Translations under genes and position numbers: made by a program
Assembly (NCBI RefSeq): GCF_014649495.1
Contig: NZ_BMTD01000021.1
Location: forward strand, 1-64,000
DNA length: 64,000 bases
Direction: 5' to 3'
Source of the DNA: Streptomyces filipinensis
GTDB taxonomy: Bacteria; Actinomycetota; Actinomycetes; Streptomycetales; Streptomycetaceae
Part shown: piece after piece, positions 58,505 through 64,000 of the stretch
How the letters are laid out: every line of letters starts with the position of its first letter
How positions within the stretch are numbered: the stretch's first letter is position 1
Notes under the pieces: model-generated
What the model was told of the DNA's origin: nothing
Database searches by the model: none
What the model saw: the letters and a program-made list of their open reading frames with translations, nothing else

Positions 58505-61500
58505 CGCTGGTCCCCCTCGTCGATCTGTGTGGTCTTGGCCATCAGGAGTGCCTCGAGTTGCGCGGCGGACATCGCGTCGAGGTCCGGCGGGCCGTCCGCG
58601 GCGGGCGGGCCCGCACCGTCGCGGGGAGCCGGCGCCGCCACCCTCACGGCCGGCGCTGCGGGTGTCTCGGCCCGGTCGCCGTCCGCCGCCTGGCCGGGCT
58701 CCAGCTCGATCTCCATGCGGTCGGCCAGGTACGGCACCAGGGCGTCGACGGTCGGGAAGCGCCAGGTGACGGTGGAGGGCAGCTGGATGTGCAGCGAGGA
58801 CTCCAGGGACTTGCGCAGCTCCAGGGAGAGCAGCGAGTCGAAGCCCATGCTGCTGAGGGGGGCGCTGGTGTCGATCCTGGCGGGGTCCGTGCCCAGCAGG
58901 CCGGCGGCGGCCGCCCGGCAGTGCTCGCTCAGCACGGCCCTGCGGCGGCGGCCGGGTTCGACCGCGAGCATCAGCCGGCGTACCTCCTGGCGTGCCCCCG
59001 CCCCGCTCCCGGTGTCCTCGCCGGGCTCGTCGAGGAGGGTGCGCAGCAGGCCGTGGCCGGGGTGGTCGCGGAGCGTGCCGCGGTCCACCGGCAGCACGCA
59101 CACCTGGGTGGCGCCCCCGCTCAGGACCCGGTCGAGGGCGGCGATGCCCTGCTCGGGGCTGATGCTCCGGATGCCGCGGGCGGCCAGGGTGTTGCCGCGG
59201 CCCGGGCGGGCGGCGAGACCGATGTGCGACCAGGGCCCCCAGTTGATGCTCAGCGCGGGCAGGCCGCGCGAGCGCCGGTGGTGGGCCAGGGTGTCGAGGA
59301 AGGCGCTCGCGGCGGCGTAGTTGCCCTGGCTGGCCGAGCCGAGGACGGCGGCGGCCGAGGAGTACAGGACGAAGAAGTCCAGCTCGCGTTCGAGGGTGGC
59401 CTGGTGCAGGTGCCAGGCCGCGGCCGACTTGGGGCCCGCGACGCTGCGGAACCTGTCCGCGTCGAGGCCGGTGAGCAGGCCGTCGTCGAGGATGCCCGCG
59501 GCGTGCACGATCCCCGCCAGCGGCGGCAGGCTGTCGTCAATGCGGGCCAGCAGCTCCCGGACGGCGTCCGGTGCGGACACGTCGGCGGCGACGACCAGCA
59601 CCTGGGCCCGCGTGCGCAGGTCGGCGAGGACGTCTTCGGCGTCCGCGCCGGGGGCGCCGCGGCCGACCAGGACCAGGTGGCGGGCGCCGCGTTCGGCGAG
59701 GTAGCGGGCGGTCTGCAGGCCGAGCGCGCCGAGACCACCGGTGATCAGGTAGGTGCCGAAGGGGCGTACCGGAGCGGCGCCCGCCGCGGTGGTGACGACT
59801 TCGCCGGCGGCCGGCACCAGCACGAGCTTGCCGGTGTGGCGGGCCTTGGCCATCGCGGTGAACGCGGCGGGGGCGTCACCGAAGGAATGGACGGTGACGG
59901 GCAGGGCGGTGAAGTCGCCGCGGTCGAAGCCCTGGACGACGTCGGCGAACAGCTCGGCGATCCGTCCGGGTTCCTCGCGGATGGTGCGTTCCAGGTCCAC
60001 GGCGAGGAAGGCGCGGTTGTCCTTGAAGAACTCCAGGCCGATGTGGCTGTTGTCGTAGATGTCGCGCTTGCCGATCTCCACGAAGCGCCCGCCGGGCGCG
60101 AGCAGCCCCAGGGAACGCACCAGCGTCTCGCCGGAGGTGGAGTTGAGGACCACGTCGACGCCGCGGCCGCCGGTGAGCGCCATGATCTCGTCGGCGAAGT
60201 CGAGGGTGCGGGAGTCCATGACGTGCTCGACCCCCAGGCCGCGCAGCAGCTCGCGTTTGGCGGGGGTGCCGGCGGTGGCGTACACCCGGGCGCCGCGGCG
60301 GCGGGCGACCTGCAGCGCGGCGAGGCCGACACCGCCGGTCGCGGAGTGGATGAGCACGCTCTCGCCCGCCCGCAGGCGGCCCAGCTGTTCCAGGCCGTGC
60401 ACGGCGGTCAGGAACGCGATGGGCACGGCGGCGGCCTGCTCGTCGTCCAGGGACGGCGGGGCCGGGGCCACCAGGTCCTCGTCCAGGGTGATGAAGGCCG
60501 CCATGCTGCCGGGCCCGGCGGCGATGACCCGGTCGCCGACCCGGTGCCCGCTGACGCCCTCGCCCACGGCGGTGATCCGGCCGGCGCACTCGGCGCCGAG
60601 CGGCACGACGCCTTCGGCGCCGGGGTAGGAGTCGAGGGCCTTGAGGACGTCGCTGAAGTTCAGGCCCGCGGCGCTGACCTCGATCTCGACCTGGCCGGGA
60701 CCCGGCGCGGTGCGCTGCCACCAGGTCGGGCGGAGGCTGGCCAGGCTGCCCGGGCGGGCGGCCAGCAGGTGGTGGTTGCCGTCACGCGCGGCGTCGAAGG
60801 GCCAGGCGGGGCGGTGGTCCTCGGCCGGGCGGCCGGCGGGTGTCCAGGGCTCCAGCGCGGGAGTCAGCCGCGCACCGGCACGCAGGGCGACCTGGTCGTC
60901 GTCGCCGGGGCGCAGCACCTCGGCGAGCAGCTGGGCACCCTCGGCCGGCGGGCGGGCCGGGTCCAGGTCCACGACGGTGGCCCGCAGCTCGGTGTGCTCC
61001 AGTGCGATCACCCGGGCCAGACCCCACAGCGGCGCCTGCGCGACGGCCAGTTCGTCGCCGTCCACGACGCGCTGGGCACCGCGGGTGAGCAGGACCAGGC
61101 GGGGCGCGGGGTCCTGCCCGGCGCGGGCGAGTTCCTGCACGAGGTGGAGCACCGGCAGGCAGACGGCGTCGTGGGCGGCGGACAGCTGCCGGGCGCCGCC
61201 GTCCTCCTCGCCGAGGCCGGCGTCCAGCGGCCAGGCGTGGACGATCCCGTCCGGGCGGACGCCCGCGGCGGCCAGGTCGGCCAGCAGCGCGGCGACGTCC
61301 TCGCGCTCGGCGCCGAGTTCGTAGTGCGCCGCGTCGACCTTGCGGTAGGCGGGGCCGGCGGTGACGGTCAGGCAGGTGGCGCCGCGCGAGCGCAGGGCGC
61401 TGCCCAGGCCGGCGGCGGCGGTGCCGGTGTCGGCGAACAGCAGCCAGGTGCCGGGCGGCCCCTGCGGGGCGGGGGAGTCGGCGGCGGGGCGCCAGGCGAT

Positions 61501-64000
61501 GTCGAGCAGGGCCTCGCCGAGCGGGTCGGCGGCCTCGGCGCGGTCCAGGCGCCGCAGGGTGATGCCGCTGACCTCGCCGACGGCGCCGCCCGCCTCGTCG
61601 TACAGGACGACACGCGCGCCGGTGATCGTCTCGGCGCCGGGCCGCGGCGCGGTGACGGCGGCGTGCGCCCAGCGGGGCTCGCCGCGGTCGGCGAAGAGGG
61701 TGAAGCCGCCGACGGCCACCGGCAGGTACGTGCCCTCCAAGGGCGTCTCCTGCGCGTCGAGAGCGGCGCTGAGGACCTGCAGGGCGCTGTCGAGCACGGC
61801 CGGGTGCACCAGGTGCTCGCCCCGGTCGGCGCTCAGCGCGGTCCGCTCGCGCAGCCGGGCGACGGCCTCGGCCCGGCCCCGCCACAGCTCCTCGATGCCC
61901 TGGAACGCGGGCCCGTAGGCCAGCCCGGTGCGGCGCAGCGCGGCGTAGTGGTCCTCGGCCGCGGCGGCGGTGGTGCAGCGCGCCCGTACGGCACCGAGCG
62001 GTTCGGCGGTGGCGTGCGAGGCGGCGCGGCCGAAGCCCGCCCGCGCGGCCTCGCTCCACCGCGCGTCGGCGCCGGCGCGGGTGAACAGCCGCACCGTGCC
62101 GGTGTCGGCGGTGCCGGGCAGCAGGACGAGCTGCAGCGTGGTGTCGTCGGCCTGCTCGGGCACCACGGTGAGCCGGGTGAAGGAGACGCCGTCCAGGGCG
62201 GCGCCGCCACCCAGGTGCGCGCGGGCCGCGGCCAGTGCGGCGTCCAGCACCAGGGCGGCGGGCAGGACGGGGCTGCCCCCCACCTGGTGATCGGCCAGGT
62301 AGGGGAACTCGGCGAGGCCGACGGGCGCCGACCAGTGCACGGCGTGCGGCGGCAGCGCCGACGCGGTGCGCTCGCGCAGGACCGGATGGCCCCGGTGCGC
62401 GGCCCGGCGTCCCGGCCGCTGCTCGTGCCAGCTGCGGGTGCGCTGCCAGGGGTAGGTGGGCAGGTCGGCCATGGGGCCGGCGGGGCCGTGGACGCGGGTG
62501 AAGTCGATCGGGTGGCCGCTGCTGTAGAGACGGCCGAGTTCGGCGAGCACGGTGGCGCGCCCCGGCTGGTCCCGGCGCAGCGAGGAGACGGCGACCGCGC
62601 CGTCGTAGGACGACAGGCGCTCGGTGACGGCGTCGGTGAGCATCGGGTGCGGCGAGATCTCGACGAACGCGTTGTGCCCGGTGTCGGCGAGCGCGGTGAC
62701 GGCGGTGTCGAACAGCACCGGCCGGGTGAGGTTGGACGCCCAGTACGCGGCGTCCAGGCGGTCGCCGGGGACCGGCTCGCCGGTGCCGGTGGAGATCATC
62801 GGGATGGCGGTGGGGCGGGGCCGCAGGGGGGCCAGCTGGCGCCGCAGTTCGGCGGCGACGGGCTCCATCAGGGGGCAGTGGGAGGCGAACTCGACGGACT
62901 CCAGGATCTTGCAGTAGAGGCCGTCGTCGGCCAGGGACTTGGCGAACTTCTCCAGGGCGGGGCCCTCGCCGGAGAAGACGGTGGAGTGCGGGCTGTTGGC
63001 GGCGGCGACCCACACCGCTTTCGGCTCGCGTTCGGCCAGCAGGGCGTGGGCCTGGTCCAGGCCCACGCCCGCGACGGCCATCCGGCCCTTGCCGGTGGCG
63101 GCGTGCAGGACGGTGCCGCGGTGCAGCGCGATCAGCAGGGCGTCCTCCAGGGACACCGCACCCGCGACGTGGGCGGCGGCGATCTCGCCGACGCTGTGCC
63201 CGACGACGGCGGCGGGTTCGATGCCCCAGGAGCGCCACAGCCCGGCCAGCGCGATCTGGACGGCGGTCAGGGCGGGCTGGCCGACGGCGGTGTCGAGCAG
63301 CCGGGAGCGGGCGGGATCGGCCGTGAGCTGGTCGAGCAGCGACCAGTCGGTGTGACGGCGCAGCAGGGCGTCGGCCCGCTCCAGGACGGCGCGCACGGCC
63401 TTCTCCCCGGCGAGGTCACCGATGAGCAGGTCGGCGGCCAGCGGCCACCAGCGCGGCCCCTGGCCGGAGAAGACGAACACCGCCCTGGCCTGCCGGCCGG
63501 CCCGGCGCACGCCCGAGCTGAGGCCGGTGGCGTCCTCGCCGCGGCCGAACGCGGCGAGCGCACCGCGCAGTTCGGCGGCCGAGCCGCCGACGCAGGCCAG
63601 CCGGTGCTCGTGGTGGGTGCGCCGCACGGCGGCGGCGCAGGCGAAGGCGGCGACGGGCGTGGTGTCGGTGAGCTTGTCCTCGTAGCGGGCGGCCAGATCG
63701 CGCAGCGCCTGCTCGTCGCGGGCGGAGACGGTCAGCAGCACGGCGCCCTCGGACACGGTGGGGGTGCCGGCGGCCGGCGGGGGCTCCGCCACCACCAGGT
63801 GGGCGTTGGTGCCGCCGAAACCGAAGGAGCTGACGCCCACGAGGGCCGGGGTGGGGGTGGGCCACGGCTGGAGGGTGTCGGCGACCCGCAGCGGCAGGTC
63901 GTCGAAGGGGATGTGCGGGTTGGGGGAGCGGTAGTGCAGGGTCGGCGGCACCATCCGGTGGCGGACCATGAGGGCGGCCTTGATCAGACCGCCGATGCCC
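58501..64000 (-). CDS. Highly reducing type I PKS module (KS)-AT-DH-ER-KR-ACP, cut by window edge
   Basis: The reading frame is open through base 64000 and enters from a KS whose N-terminus and active-site Cys lie outside. Visible: KS end (SSFGFGGTNAHLVV); AT with GHSVGEIAAAHVAG and VEFASHCPLMEP (FASH, closest to methylmalonyl-type YASH); DH with HQVGGSPVLPAAL and HPAVLDSALQ; ER with GLNFSDVLKAL and HSATGGVGLAALQVA; KR with YLITGGLGALGLQTARYLAERGA and SSAAAVLGSASQGNYAAASAF; ACP with SMGFDSLLSLELR. All reductive domains look intact, so each extension gives a saturated, possibly methyl-branched unit. The C-terminal tail (LDAMSAAQLEALLMAKT) looks like a docking helix for the next PKS, whose start overlaps its stop (ATGA). 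Confidence 0.92.

Overview
The window is very GC-rich DNA with strong G/C bias at third codon positions, long runs of GTGA/ATGA-overlapping genes, TTA-containing regulatory genes and a complete gamma-butyrolactone signalling set. It is a large specialised-metabolite gene cluster of a Streptomyces or close relative, and it is still open at the right edge, where a type I PKS gene runs out of the window. No tRNA, rRNA, CRISPR array or insertion sequence was seen.

Layout. (1) About 0.1-14.9 kb, plus strand: a cassette built on free-standing carrier proteins. It holds a transglutaminase-like protein, an AurF-type di-iron N-oxygenase, carrier protein 1, a class II tRNA-synthetase-like amino acid:carrier-protein ligase, a nitronate monooxygenase-like flavoprotein with a repeat-rich tail, an alpha/beta hydrolase, carrier protein 2, an Sfp-type PPTase, carrier protein 3, an aminotransferase/acyl-ACP-reductase fusion, a fatty acyl-AMP ligase, an APC transporter, a small ORF and a SyrB2-type Fe/2-oxoglutarate halogenase. 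It ends at a 34-bp perfect hairpin. (2) 15.1-23.8 kb, minus strand: two KAS III enzymes, a degenerate KAS III-like protein, a second fatty acyl-AMP ligase, an esterase, an aldo/keto reductase and an acyl-CoA carboxylase carboxyltransferase. (3) 24.1-26.4 kb: a TetR repressor divergent from an MFS exporter, with a near-perfect 24-bp operator between them. (4) 26.7-39.3 kb: an atypical response regulator, a large SARP, a StrR/NovG-like ParB-domain activator, two ArpA/ScbR-like receptors, a small SARP and an AfsA-type butyrolactone synthase. Embedded among them are a P450, an NmrA-like reductase and a flavin monooxygenase. (5) 39.5-64 kb, minus strand: an overlapping operon of reducing PKS (edge-truncated), PKS (KS-AT-ACP), NRPS (C-A-PCP, serine code), PKS (KS-AT-KR-DH-ACP), FabG, ferredoxin, type II thioesterase, KAS III, thiolase, acyl-CoA ligase and SDR.

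How the parts may work together (inference): the assembly line makes a reduced acyl chain, incorporates serine and extends it again. The left cassette seems to make an unusual nitrogen-containing unit on stand-alone carrier proteins, by loading a small amino acid, oxidising its nitrogen and possibly chlorinating an aliphatic carbon. The fusion enzyme would turn a FAAL-loaded fatty acyl-ACP into a primary alkylamine. The transglutaminase-like protein could join the two parts. Three copies of a StrR-type inverted repeat and three butyrolactone-receptor (ARE-like) sites suggest a bldA- and butyrolactone-controlled cascade. I do not recognise the whole cluster as a known pathway.
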